Part shown: piece by piece, positions 8,937 through 16,549 of the stretch
Layout of the letters: each line of letters opens with the position of its first letter
Numbering within the stretch: position 1 is the first letter of the stretch
Assembly (NCBI RefSeq): GCF_042682745.1
Contig: NZ_JBHUIO010000011.1
Span: forward strand, 310,001-374,000
Direction: 5' to 3'
Origin: Tumebacillus_A lipolyticus
GTDB lineage: Bacteria > Bacillota > Bacilli > Tumebacillales > Tumebacillaceae
Length of the DNA: 64,000 nt
Notes under the pieces: model-generated
Database searches by the model: none
The model's input: the letters and a program-made list of their open reading frames with translations, nothing else
What the model was told of the DNA's origin: nothing
Made by a program: the position numbers and the translations under genes

Positions 8937-8978
8937 CAACCGTTGCCCCTATTGCATTTATTATCAGAACCTTATAGT

Positions 8979-9007
8979 AGTATGGGATATAATAACACAC
9001 CTGTCAA
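8979..9007 (-). promoter_or_regulatory. Candidate promoter of the MFS gene
   Basis: Minus-strand TTGACA (9007-9002), 17-base spacer and CATACT (8984-8979, four of six). It lies about 45 bases before the MFS start. Confidence 0.45.
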
Positions 9008-9048
9008 CCTTATCAAGAAATTCTTTCGCACAACTGCAAATTATTCTG

Positions 9049-9077
9049 TTGCACCAGAAAGATCTTCGTATTATAAT
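9049..9077 (+). promoter_or_regulatory. Sigma-A promoter of the feo operon
   Basis: TTGCAC (9049-9054), a 17-base spacer and a perfect TATAAT (9072-9077). It lies about 180 bases before feoA, leaving a long leader that contains the two inverted repeats listed separately. Confidence 0.7.
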
Positions 9078-9090
9078 TTTCGGTAAAGAA

Positions 9091-9115
9091 AAAAGTTTTC
9101 CCTCACGAAACTTTT
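9091..9115 (+). promoter_or_regulatory. Inverted repeat near the feo transcription start
   Basis: Arms AAAAGTTT (9091-9098) and AAACTTTT (9108-9115) flank TCCCTCACG. The core GTTTTCCCTCACGAAAC resembles the second, perfect palindrome 100 bases downstream, and its position just after the predicted start point suits a repressor site. The A/T-rich arms followed by TT could instead form a weak hairpin. Confidence 0.4.
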
Positions 9116-9193
9116 TTGAGGGTATCTAAAAGTCTGATGTCACCAACCTATCTCCTCGGAAATAGAATGAAAGTGCCATCTTTTTTTCAGCCA

Positions 9194-9217
9194 AAATGTT
9201 TCCCTAAGGAAACATTT
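9194..9217 (+). promoter_or_regulatory. Perfect palindrome upstream of feoA
   Basis: Ten-base arms AAATGTTTCC (9194-9203) and GGAAACATTT (9208-9217) flank CTAA. The GTTTCCCTAAGGAAAC core recalls operators of DtxR/MntR-family metalloregulators rather than a Fur box. The family assignment is inference; the palindrome itself is exact. No T tract follows, so it is not a terminator. Confidence 0.5.
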
Positions 9218-9260
9218 ATCCTTCATAGATGATGAACGTCGGGAAAGGTAGGGTTTGAAC

Positions 9261-9494
9261 ATGGAGACAATTCCACTGACTCAGCTTGCGATCGGAGAGC
9301 GGGCAAGGGTGATCTCGCTGCTCGCCACCGGTCAGCAGAGACGGCGCATGCTCGACCTCGGGCTGGTTCCGCAAGCGATGATCGAGGCGCTTCGCAAGAG
9401 CCCTGCTGGCGACCCGGTCGCCTATCGCATTCGCGGCGCGGTGATCGCCTTGCGCCGGGAGGAAGCGTCGCTCGTCACGGTCGCGCGCATCTGA
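9261..9494 (+). CDS. feoA: Ferrous iron transport protein A
   Basis: This 77-residue SH3-like FeoA protein has the family pattern of an N-terminal beta strand (PLTQLAIGERARVISL), a helix with RRRMLDLGLVPQAMIEAL, and a final strand with AVIALRREEASLVTV. It is a small cytosolic partner of FeoB. I used the ATG at 9261; a TTG at 9255 is nearer to AAAGG and is equally possible. It is the first gene of the feo operon, 31 bases before the GTPase gene. Confidence 0.9.
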   Translation: METIPLTQLAIGERARVISLLATGQQRRRMLDLGLVPQAMIEALRKSPAGDPVAYRIRGAVIALRREEASLVTVARI

Positions 9495-9525
9495 ACAATC
9501 CGTTTGGCAAAAGGGGGTATGCAAC

Positions 9526-10317
9526 ATGTCATCAACCGGATCACCTCGTGAGGCGCACGTTGCCCACATCGAAAGGTTCGGCATTCAACTGCAGACGCCA
9601 GACGATCTGATCATCGGGCTGGCCGGCAATCCAAACACCGGAAAGAGCACCGTCTTTAACGCCTTGACCGGATTGAACCAGCACACCGGCAACTGGGCGG
9701 GCAAGACGGTCGGCAGCGCGATCGGCCATTTTCACCATCAGCAGCGCTCCTTCACCATCGTCGACCTGCCTGGCACCTACTCGCTGCTGTCCCAATCGGC
9801 AGACGAACAGGTCGCGCGCGACTTTGTCTGCTTCGGCAATCCGCACGTGACGCTCGTCGTCACCGATGCGACCAACTTGGAGCGCAACTTGAATCTCGCT
9901 CTGCAGGTGATGGAGGTGACCGATCGCGTTGTCGTGGCTGTCAACCTGATGGACGAAGCGAAGCGAAAAGGCATCCGCATCGACATCGACAAGCTTCAGG
10001 CGGAGCTCGGAGTGCCGGTGATGCCGATCGCAGCTCGCAGCGGAACTGGGCTTGCCGAACTGAAAGAGATGCTGTTGCAGGTGGCGATCGGAGCGGTCAA
10101 CCCGACGCCCAAGCCGCTCACCTATTCGGAAGAGGTCGAGCGGACGGTCGCCGCGCTGCTCCCGCAAGTCGAACCGCTGGTGGCGGGCGTCCTCCGTCCG
10201 CGCTGGGTGGCGCTGCGCCTGATCGACGGCGATGATTCGGTGCTCGCCGCGCTTGTGCGGTATACGGAAGAGCGCCCAACTGTCATCCAAACTGGCAAGG
10301 TGGTGGTTCCCTCATGA
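9526..10317 (+). CDS. feoB: FeoB GTPase domain as a separate protein
   Basis: These 263 residues correspond to only the cytosolic N-terminal half of FeoB. G-protein motifs are complete: G1 GNPNTGKST, G2-region Thr in the HTGNWAGKT loop, G3 DLPGTYSL, G4 NLMD and G5 ARSGTGL. The helical GDI-like domain follows to the end. No membrane segment is present; the gene stops with TGA overlapping the ATG of the permease gene (ATGA at 10314). The start has AAGGGGGT upstream. In most bacteria FeoB is one chain of 650-800 residues, so here GTPase and channel are made as two coupled polypeptides. Confidence 0.92.
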   Translation: MSSTGSPREAHVAHIERFGIQLQTPDDLIIGLAGNPNTGKSTVFNALTGLNQHTGNWAGKTVGSAIGHFHHQQRSFTIVDLPGTYSLLSQSADEQVARDFVCFGNPHVTLVVTDATNLERNLNLALQVMEVTDRVVVAVNLMDEAKRKGIRIDIDKLQAELGVPVMPIAARSGTGLAELKEMLLQVAIGAVNPTPKPLTYSEEVERTVAALLPQVEPLVAGVLRPRWVALRLIDGDDSVLAALVRYTEERPTVIQTGKVVVPS

Positions 10318-11708
10318 CCTCTGGACAAAATCAACAGCTCAAAAAGCTGATGGAAGACGTGCAGCAACAGGATACGGCGCACCTGCGCGATCAGATGGTC
10401 AGCGACATCTATTCGCGCACAGAATCGATCGTCGCAAGCGCGGTGCTTCTGCCGATGCACGAAGAGCAGATCGACTTCGACCGTCGGCTCGACAACGTGC
10501 TGACCTCAAGATGGCTCGGGTTCCCCCTGATGCTCCTGTTGCTCGGCACCGTCTTCTATATCACGATCGCAGGCGCCAATGTCCCATCCGGCCTGTTGGC
10601 CGACTTTTTCTTCTGGATCGAAGGCTATCTGACCTCTTTCTTTCTCTGGTTGGGCACACCTGCCTGGGTGCATGGCGTGCTGATCGAAGGGCTGTATCGC
10701 GGCACCGCCTGGGTGGTTTCGGTGATGTTGCCGCCGATGGCGATCTTCTTCCCCGTGTTCGCGATCCTCGAAGATTTCGGATATCTGCCGCGCGTGGCGT
10801 TCAACTTGGATCGCTTTTTCAAGAAGGCGGGCGCGCACGGCAAACAGGCGCTGACGATGAGCATGGGATTCGGATGTAACGCAGCGGGCGTGACCGCATG
10901 CCGCATCATCGAGTCGCCTCGCGAGCGGATGATCGCGATCATCACGAACAACTTCGTGCCCTGCAACGGGCGCTTCCCGACGCTGATCACGCTGGCCACC
11001 TTATTTATGGGCGGGGCGGTCGGGCTCGCCTACGGCAGTCTGGCGGCGACCGCCATCGTCGTCTGCTTGGTCTTGGTCGGCCTGGTGACCACCCTTTCTG
11101 TCTCCTGGCTGCTGTCCAAAACGATGTTGCGAGGGGTTCCATCCCATTTCACCCTGGAGTTGCCCCCCTATCGCAAGCCGCAATTTGGCCGCCTGCTGAT
11201 CCGTTCGGTCTATGACCGCACCGCCTTTGTGCTCAAGCGAGCGGTGATCGTCGCAGCACCTGCTGGCGTGGTCACATGGATTCTCGCCAACATCCAGATC
11301 GGAGATGTGAGCATCTTGCAGCATGCCGCCCTGTTCCTCGATCCGTTCGCACGATCGATCGGGCTGGACGGCTACATCCTGATGGCGTTCATCCTCGGAC
11401 TGCCGGCCAACGAGATCGTCTTGCCGATCTTGATCATGAGCTACCTGTCGACAGGCGCGATGACCGAGCTCGACTCGATGGTCGATCTGAAAAACCTGTT
11501 CCTCTCCTACGGCTGGACGTGGCTGACCGCACTTTGCATGATGCTCTTCTCACTGCTGCACTACCCGTGCGGCACGACGATGTGGACGATCGCCAAAGAG
11601 ACGAAGAGCACCAAATGGACGCTGGTCGCCATCCTGCTGCCGACGTCGATCGCGCTCGGCGTCTGCTTCCTCGTCGCACAGACGGTGCGCTTCTTCGGCT
11701 GGGTGTGA
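10314..11708 (+). CDS. feoB: FeoB permease domain as a separate protein
   Basis: This 464-residue integral membrane protein is the ferrous iron channel half of FeoB. After a polar N-terminal region of about 60 residues come about ten hydrophobic helices with the two Gate (nucleoside-recognition) motifs. The first gate contains GFGCNAAGVTA and TNNFVPCNGRFPTL, with cysteines proposed in the family to line the iron path; the second contains GLPANEIVLPI. The C-terminus has HYPCGTTMWTI. It overlaps the GTPase gene by four bases, indicating translational coupling and equal dosage. An intrinsic terminator follows. Confidence 0.92.
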   Translation: MTSGQNQQLKKLMEDVQQQDTAHLRDQMVSDIYSRTESIVASAVLLPMHEEQIDFDRRLDNVLTSRWLGFPLMLLLLGTVFYITIAGANVPSGLLADFFFWIEGYLTSFFLWLGTPAWVHGVLIEGLYRGTAWVVSVMLPPMAIFFPVFAILEDFGYLPRVAFNLDRFFKKAGAHGKQALTMSMGFGCNAAGVTACRIIESPRERMIAIITNNFVPCNGRFPTLITLATLFMGGAVGLAYGSLAATAIVVCLVLVGLVTTLSVSWLLSKTMLRGVPSHFTLELPPYRKPQFGRLLIRSVYDRTAFVLKRAVIVAAPAGVVTWILANIQIGDVSILQHAALFLDPFARSIGLDGYILMAFILGLPANEIVLPILIMSYLSTGAMTELDSMVDLKNLFLSYGWTWLTALCMMLFSLLHYPCGTTMWTIAKETKSTKWTLVAILLPTSIALGVCFLVAQTVRFFGWV

Positions 11709-11714
11709 CCGCTC

Positions 11715-11750
11715 GCAAAGAGACCCTTCATCAGCAAGGGTCTTCTTTGC
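11715..11750 (+). terminator. Intrinsic terminator of the feo operon
   Basis: Arms AGACCCTT (11721-11728) and AAGGGTCT (11736-11743), extended by GCAAAG/CTTTGC, with a T-rich TCTTT following the inner stem. Confidence 0.7.
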
Positions 11751-11840
11751 GTCGGTTCACCCTCTGTCAGCTCGACCACGCTTTTGCTGATGACCTCGCC
11801 GCATCGAGCGCGGGCGAGACACTGTGCTGAGCGCGGGCGA

Positions 11841-12092
11841 TCAGATGCGCTCCCGCCGCTTGAGCAGCTTGTGGATGCGCTTGAGCTGGATCAGCTCGCG
11901 AACTTGTGATTTGATCACCTTCATGATCGTCTCCTCGCTCATCTGGGCGATCGTCGCTTCCCCGTGATGGCGAACGGTCGCGGCGAGCAGGTTGTTGAGG
12001 AAGTCGCAATAGTCCTCGACCGAGTGTTCAAACGCTAAGTGTTCGGACAGTTCCACCGCGTATTGTCGCAGTTCTTTTTGCAGGCGTTCCAA
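11841..12092 (-). CDS. Small charged helical protein, unknown function
   Basis: I do not recognise this protein. The likely start is a TTG at 12092, eight bases after GGGAGG; a GTG at 12116 would place the ribosome binding site inside the gene. The 83 residues are rich in Glu, Lys and Arg and predicted fully helical, ending in a basic tail (LKRIHKLLKRRERI) that could bind nucleic acid or pack as a coiled coil. It is divergent from the ylbF-family gene and shares a 90-base upstream region with it. Confidence 0.6.
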   Translation of the reverse strand: MERLQKELRQYAVELSEHLAFEHSVEDYCDFLNNLLAATVRHHGEATIAQMSEETIMKVIKSQVRELIQLKRIHKLLKRRERI

Positions 12093-12180
12093 GATTTGAC
12101 CCTCCCTTTTTTGCACGATCCGATGTAGAAATGGACATTATAGAGTACAATGTAGCTATGACAAAGGAGGTTTTGTCACA

Positions 12181-12630
12181 GTGAGAACTGTTCAACATAC
12201 ATCATCGGCAGACGTGTTGGCCAAGGCGGACGAGATCGCGGCGCTCCTGATCTCTTCGGAGGAGATGCAGCGCTTTCGGCAAGCGGAGGAGAAGATCACC
12301 CATCACGGCGATGCGCAAGCGCTGTTGTTTGTCGTCAAGGCGAAGCGCAACCAATACTCGCAGCTCTCCCTGCGCCACGGGTTTGAACACCCGGCGGTGA
12401 TCAAGGCGAAGCAGGAATACGACAGCGTCCTGCAGCAGATCGCCCAGATCCCCTTGATCGATGAGCTGCAGACCGCGCAGGAAGACTTGAACGATGTGGT
12501 GCAGGGCATCCTGCACACGCTCGTGTCGTCTGTCGCCAACATGCTCCCGCTGGAAAAGGGAGAAGAGCCCGGCGGTGCGGCGAGCGGCGGTTGTGGCAAC
12601 TGCTCCTCCGGCGGCTGTGGACGCCACTGA
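12181..12630 (+). CDS. ylbF: YlbF-family regulator with C-terminal cysteine cluster
   Basis: This 149-residue protein is a YlbF/YmcA (Com_YlbF) family helical protein. In Bacillus such proteins form the Y complex with YmcA and YaaT, which carries iron-sulfur clusters and modulates RNase Y, competence, biofilm formation and sporulation. The helical domain occupies about residues 8-115. The tail contains GGCGNCSSGGCGRH, three Cys in a Gly/Ser-rich segment, consistent with the cluster-binding C-terminus of YlbF. Start is GTG with AAAGGAGG ten bases upstream. A terminator follows immediately. Assignment to YlbF rather than YmcA rests on the cysteine tail. Confidence 0.85.
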   Translation: MRTVQHTSSADVLAKADEIAALLISSEEMQRFRQAEEKITHHGDAQALLFVVKAKRNQYSQLSLRHGFEHPAVIKAKQEYDSVLQQIAQIPLIDELQTAQEDLNDVVQGILHTLVSSVANMLPLEKGEEPGGAASGGCGNCSSGGCGRH

Positions 12631-12646
12631 TGATGTGCAAAGCGAA

Positions 12647-12672
12647 AGCCAGCAGAACCTGCTGGCTTTTTT
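12647..12672 (+). terminator. Intrinsic terminator after ylbF
   Basis: Perfect 9-bp arms AGCCAGCAG and CTGCTGGCT around AAC, then six T. Confidence 0.9.
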
Positions 12673-12678
12673 CTTTGG

Positions 12679-13542
12679 CTACTGGGCTCGTCTGTACCAG
12701 GCGTCTCCGCCCCACTCCTCCGCCTTCCACGGCAGAGTCTCCGGGGTGGCCAAGTGCATGATCTCCTTCCAGAACTCCAGCCGCTCCAGCTCCGACATCG
12801 GCTGGAAGCTCTCGGCGATCGCGAGGTTCTTCTCCAACTGCTCCATCGTCTCCATGCCGACGATCGACGTCGAGATCGGAAGCGACAGCGTGTAGCGAAG
12901 CGCTTGCTCATACCAGGGGCCGAGCTTTCCGAGCGCGAACACTTTCATGCCGATGATCGCCATACCCTTTTCAAGCGCGAGCGGCACAAACTCGTGGGCG
13001 AACGAGTAGATGTGATGATCGAGCGCCGAGAGCGCGACCAACGCGCTGTCAAATTCGTAGCGGCGAATCGCTTCCACCAGCACCTGAGGGTTGGTGTGCC
13101 CAGAGATCGAAAGCTTTTTGACGATGCCCTGCTCCTGCGCCTCGCGCAGCGCCTGCAGCGCTCCCCCCTGGGCGAAGCAGGCGTCCAGCTCTTCGATCGT
13201 CCTGATGTTGTGCAGGCGCCACTCTTCCACATGATCGGTCTGCAACCGCTTTAAGCTGCCTTCTAGGAGGCGCCAAGAGCCGTCCCGTGTGCGATCGCTC
13301 GTCTTGGTGGCGATCATCACCTCGTCGCGACGCCCTTTTAGCGCGAGCCCGAGGCGGGTTTCGGACTGGCCGTCCGAATAGCTCGGCGCCGTGTCAAAAT
13401 AGGTGATGCCGCGGTCGATCGCCCGGTTGACGATCTGGATCGCCTCCTGCTCGGAGCAATTGTGCTCATCGACGATGCGTTGTGCGCCGAAGCTGAGCAG
13501 CGGGACCTGCCAGCCAGTTCGTCCAAACGGTTGTTGTATCAT
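12679..13542 (-). CDS. Aldo/keto reductase
   Basis: This 287-residue NAD(P)H-dependent oxidoreductase has the AKR TIM barrel. The catalytic tetrad is readable: Asp in YFDTAPSY near residue 50 and the Tyr of the same motif, Lys in IATKTSD, and His in EWRLHNI. The C-terminal cofactor segment ISTSIVGMETMEQLEKNL matches the family. It lacks the extra C-terminal ferredoxin-like domain of some larger relatives. Physiological substrate is unknown. It is convergent with ylbF and appears monocistronic. Confidence 0.9.
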   Translation of the reverse strand: MIQQPFGRTGWQVPLLSFGAQRIVDEHNCSEQEAIQIVNRAIDRGITYFDTAPSYSDGQSETRLGLALKGRRDEVMIATKTSDRTRDGSWRLLEGSLKRLQTDHVEEWRLHNIRTIEELDACFAQGGALQALREAQEQGIVKKLSISGHTNPQVLVEAIRRYEFDSALVALSALDHHIYSFAHEFVPLALEKGMAIIGMKVFALGKLGPWYEQALRYTLSLPISTSIVGMETMEQLEKNLAIAESFQPMSELERLEFWKEIMHLATPETLPWKAEEWGGDAWYRRAQ

Positions 13543-13620
13543 GCGTCCTCACATCCTTTTCCGTCTATCATCCAGTAGTTAGCATTTCTCTCTCCTCAGC
13601 AGGATTCCCTTTTTTCCAAG

Positions 13621-13650
13621 AAAAAGAAGCCCTTTCGTGAGGAAAGAGCT
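13621..13650 (-). terminator. Intrinsic terminator of the DUF4397 gene
   Basis: Minus strand AGCTCTTTCC / GAAAGGGCT (one mismatch, loop TCAC) followed by TCTTTTT. Confidence 0.75.
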
Positions 13651-13663
13651 CGATGTGCCTGCG

Positions 13664-14632
13664 CTATACTTCCGGAATCAATTCGGAGGAAAGCTTCGGC
13701 TCGCCTTTGGCTAGGCCGACAATATAGAGCGTATAGGTCACACCCGCATCGAAGCGCATCTTCGGCAGGCGAAGGACGACATCCTTCTTCCCGGCCAGCC
13801 GCAGCTGCAGGTCGCGCCGTCCAGGGGTCACCTGCAAGTAGGGTGATTTCTCTTTATAGATCAGGTGGCTGATCAGCACTTTGCCCGACGGCAAGGTGAT
13901 ATCGACCGCTGGGGTGTTCGGGGAGAGGTGCACGATCTTCAGGCGAGCGAAGCCCGGTTTCGTCTTGCTCGGTTCATCCTGGAAGACGAGCGGGCGGATC
14001 TCCCTTTGCATCCCGGCGATGGCGAGCGTATACGTTTGGCCCTGCCCGGCGGTCAGATTGGAGTCGATCAGCGCCCCCACCTGCTTGCCATACGGAAAGA
14101 CCTGCACGCGATGCCGGCCTGGCGCGATGCGGATATAGTCGCTGATCCCTTGAAACCTGATATCTTCCGCCACCTTTTTCCGATCGATGTAAACGTCCAC
14201 ACCTGGCGTGTTTGGCGATGCGTGGAAAAAGCGGACGCGCGCACCTGTGGGCTGACCGACAGGCTTGACGACAGGGATCGCTTCTGGCGGAGCGAACTCG
14301 GCAGGAGGCGCATTCGGCCCTGTCGGCTGATCGAGCGGGATGGGAACCGCATCGGTGATCACACCGCTCTGGGGGATCTGCTGCTCGATCTCCCCCTTAA
14401 ACTGAGCGTTCATCTGTTCCAACGCTTTATCGAGCATCTCCTGCATCTGCTCTTGCGTGGTGGGACGCGCGAGCAGCGAGCGGACATCTTCCTGTTGTGC
14501 CTGAAGCAGCTTGCACGCTTCCTGCATAAATTCATACTGATTCTGCTGGCTCTGCTGTACCAGATCGACCAGCTTCTCAATTTCCCGAGCCAACGGCTCA
14601 TACGGAGCAAATTGCCGTTCCTCTCTGTTCAA
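13664..14632 (-). CDS. DUF4397 domain protein
   Basis: This 322-residue protein has two DUF4397 modules: the first opens with VRFFHASPNTPGVDVYID (about residues 137-230), the second with LKIVHLSPNTPAVDITL (about 230-320). These are beta-rich modules usually found in cell-envelope or surface proteins. The N-terminal 100 residues are helical and glutamine-rich (QQSQQNQYEF, EQMQEMLDKALEQMN), followed by a Pro-rich linker. No signal peptide or anchor is visible, unlike most DUF4397 proteins. I prefer a TTG start at 14632, nine bases after GGAGG; an ATG at 14707 would add 25 low-complexity residues without a binding site. Function unknown; a spore or surface-layer role is speculation. Confidence 0.8.
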   Translation of the reverse strand: MNREERQFAPYEPLAREIEKLVDLVQQSQQNQYEFMQEACKLLQAQQEDVRSLLARPTTQEQMQEMLDKALEQMNAQFKGEIEQQIPQSGVITDAVPIPLDQPTGPNAPPAEFAPPEAIPVVKPVGQPTGARVRFFHASPNTPGVDVYIDRKKVAEDIRFQGISDYIRIAPGRHRVQVFPYGKQVGALIDSNLTAGQGQTYTLAIAGMQREIRPLVFQDEPSKTKPGFARLKIVHLSPNTPAVDITLPSGKVLISHLIYKEKSPYLQVTPGRRDLQLRLAGKKDVVLRLPKMRFDAGVTYTLYIVGLAKGEPKLSSELIPEV

Positions 14633-14734
14633 AACCCCAAACCTCCTCGAAAGGGCGTTATCGGTACTTCCCGACTTCCCTTCCAAAGTATTAACCGATC
14701 TGGGCATTGGTTCATAAAATGGGCGAAAACTCCC

Positions 14735-16186
14735 CTACAACAGCGGAGAGAGCAACCGTGCTCCCGACTCTTTTAACCGCTCGGGAAGCGGCCTGTTCCG
14801 AAAGCTCGCCAGCTCCACCTGCAAGCTGTTCTGCAAATCCTGTTCAAAATCACCCTCCAACCGTCTGGCAAACTCCCGACTGTAAAAAAATGCGCCGATC
14901 TCGAAGTTCAGCAGGAAGCTCCGAATATCAAAATTTGCCGATCCGAGCACGGCGATCTCATCATCGACCAACAGCACTTTGGCGTGCATGATTCCCTTTT
15001 GGTATTGATAGATCTTCACGCCCGCATCCAACATTTCGGAGAAGTAGGATCGTGAAGCCCAATAGGTCAGCTTGTATTCGGGCACCCCTTGCACGATCAG
15101 CCGCACATCGACACCGCTGAGCGCAGCCGTCTTCAGCGCCATGATGATGCTGTCATCCGGAATAAAGTAGGCGGTCTCCAGAAAGATTCGCCGCTCCGCC
15201 GTCGCACAGGCGGCAAAAAACATCTGGCGAATCGACTCGAACTCCGCATCTGGGCCGCTGGGCACGATCTGCACCAACATGTTCCCCACCCGCTCCGCGC
15301 GCGGATAATATTTCGCCGCGGTGATCTTTTCTCGCGTCACAAAAAACCAGTCGTTCAAAAAAGTCCGCTGCATCACCTGCACGCTGTCTCCGCGCACCAA
15401 GAGATGCGTGTCCCGCCAGTATCCCAGCTTCGGATCGCGGGACAGATACTCATCCCCGATGTTCATGCCGCCGAGCAGTCCGACCTTCCCGTCGACCACC
15501 ACGATCTTGCGGTGATTGCGAAAGTTTAACCGATTGGAGAGGAACGGAAACCGGACGGGGAAAAACACAGCTACCTTGATCCCCACATCCCGCATCTCTT
15601 GAAAAAAGGAACTTTTGGTTCCATGCGAACCGAGCCCGTCGACCATCACTCTGACCTCGACACCCTCCGCCCGTTTGCGCATCAACAGCTGCTGCGTATC
15701 TTTTCCGATCTGATCATCCTTGAAGATGTAGTACATCAGGTGAATGTGATCGGTCGCCTTTTCCAACTCCTTAAACAGCGCATCGAACTTCTGCTGTCCA
15801 TCTGTGAGCACCTGAAAGTTGTTGTTGTTCGTCACCGGAGACTTCGCGTTGTTCAGCAGCAGGCGCACCAGCCGTTGTTTCTGCTCGACATCGTATCCGA
15901 ACAGCACCTCGTCTGCGCTCAACTGCTGCAGTTGGCGTTGTACGATCGACTCCAGTCGATCCCCCTCCAGGTGTTTATGCTTAAACAATCTTCGCTTTCT
16001 CACGCTGCTTCCCAGCACGAGGTAGAGCAAAAAGCCGAGCAGAGGCAGCAGCATCAGCACGATCAACCAGGCGACCGTCTTGCTCGGATTGCGATTTTCT
16101 AAAAAGACGAGCGTCCCGAACAACCCTAACTGCACCAGCCCCAAACAGATAATCACGATGATCCAGATGACTGTCCTCACCACCCC
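14735..16186 (-). CDS. cls: Cardiolipin synthase
   Basis: This membrane phospholipase-D-superfamily enzyme joins two phosphatidylglycerols into cardiolipin. Two N-terminal helices (WIIVIICLGLVQLGLFGTLV and the SKTVAWLIVLMLLPLLG region) precede two HKD active sites: HRKIVVVDGKVGLLGG and HAKVLLVDDEIAVLGS, each followed by the expected Asn/Asp motif. The length, about 480 residues, is normal. The start is uncertain: the open frame extends to 16231, but its first codons lie inside the terminator hairpin of the gene upstream, so I use a GTG at 16186. No good ribosome binding site is seen at any candidate. Confidence 0.92.
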   Translation of the reverse strand, partial: GVVRTVIWIIVIICLGLVQLGLFGTLVFLENRNPSKTVAWLIVLMLLPLLGFLLYLVLGSSVRKRRLFKHKHLEGDRLESIVQRQLQQLSADEVLFGYDVEQKQRLVRLLLNNAKSPVTNNNNFQVLTDGQQKFDALFKELEKATDHIHLMYYIFKDDQIGKDTQQLLMRKRAEGVEVRVMVDGLGSHGTKSSFFQEMRDVGIKVAVFFPVRFPFLSNRLNFRNHRKIVVVDGKVGLLGGMNIGDEYLSRDPKLGYWRDTHLLVRGDSVQVMQRTFLNDWFFVTREKITAAKYYPRAERVGNMLVQIVPSGPDAEFESIRQMFFAACATAERRIFLETAYFIPDDSIIMALKTAALSGVDVRLIVQGVPEYKLTYWASRSYFSEMLDAGVKIYQYQKGIMHAKVLLVDDEIAVLGSANFDIRSFLLNFEIGAFFYSREFARRLEGDFEQDLQNSLQVELASFRNRPLPERLKESGARLLSPLL

Positions 16187-16214
16187 TGTCGTTCCCGATC
16201 TTTCTAGTATGCAC

Positions 16215-16243
16215 AAAAAAAGCACCTCCATGTTCGGAGGTGC
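16215..16243 (-). terminator. Intrinsic terminator of the 69-residue gene
   Basis: Perfect 8-bp arms GCACCTCC and GGAGGTGC with a 6-base loop; seven U follow on the minus strand. Confidence 0.85.
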
Positions 16244-16274
16244 AACAATTGCACAAAACGCTCAAAACGCTCGC

Positions 16275-16484
16275 TCACACGAAGACGTCGATCTTCTGAC
16301 CCGCGACCGAGTGGCTCCGATCCTTTGCCACCGATGCGGTGACGATCGTCTCCTTGATCGCGTGAACCACCACTTTTGACCCGTTTGTCAGCGTCGAATG
16401 ATAGGCATAATCATGTTGCACATACTTGACCGGATGCCGTTGCATCGCCGGTTGGTGGGAAGATCCCCCAATCCCCTCTACCAT
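16275..16484 (-). CDS. Small protein of unknown function, 69 residues
   Basis: I do not recognise this protein. It is soluble, with His-rich N-terminal half (HQPAMQRHPVKYVQHDYAYHS) and a beta-type segment TNGSKVVVHAIKETIVTASV. A strong ribosome binding site (GGGGGAG) precedes the ATG and an intrinsic terminator follows 30 bases after the stop, so the reading frame has the signals of a real monocistronic gene. No cysteine and no membrane segment are present. Confidence 0.65.
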   Translation of the reverse strand: MVEGIGGSSHQPAMQRHPVKYVQHDYAYHSTLTNGSKVVVHAIKETIVTASVAKDRSHSVAGQKIDVFV

Positions 16485-16549
16485 CAGCTCTCCCCCTGTT
16501 CCCTCATTCAGAATTTTATCAAAATTTTAACACATTCAAAAGGGAGTGT

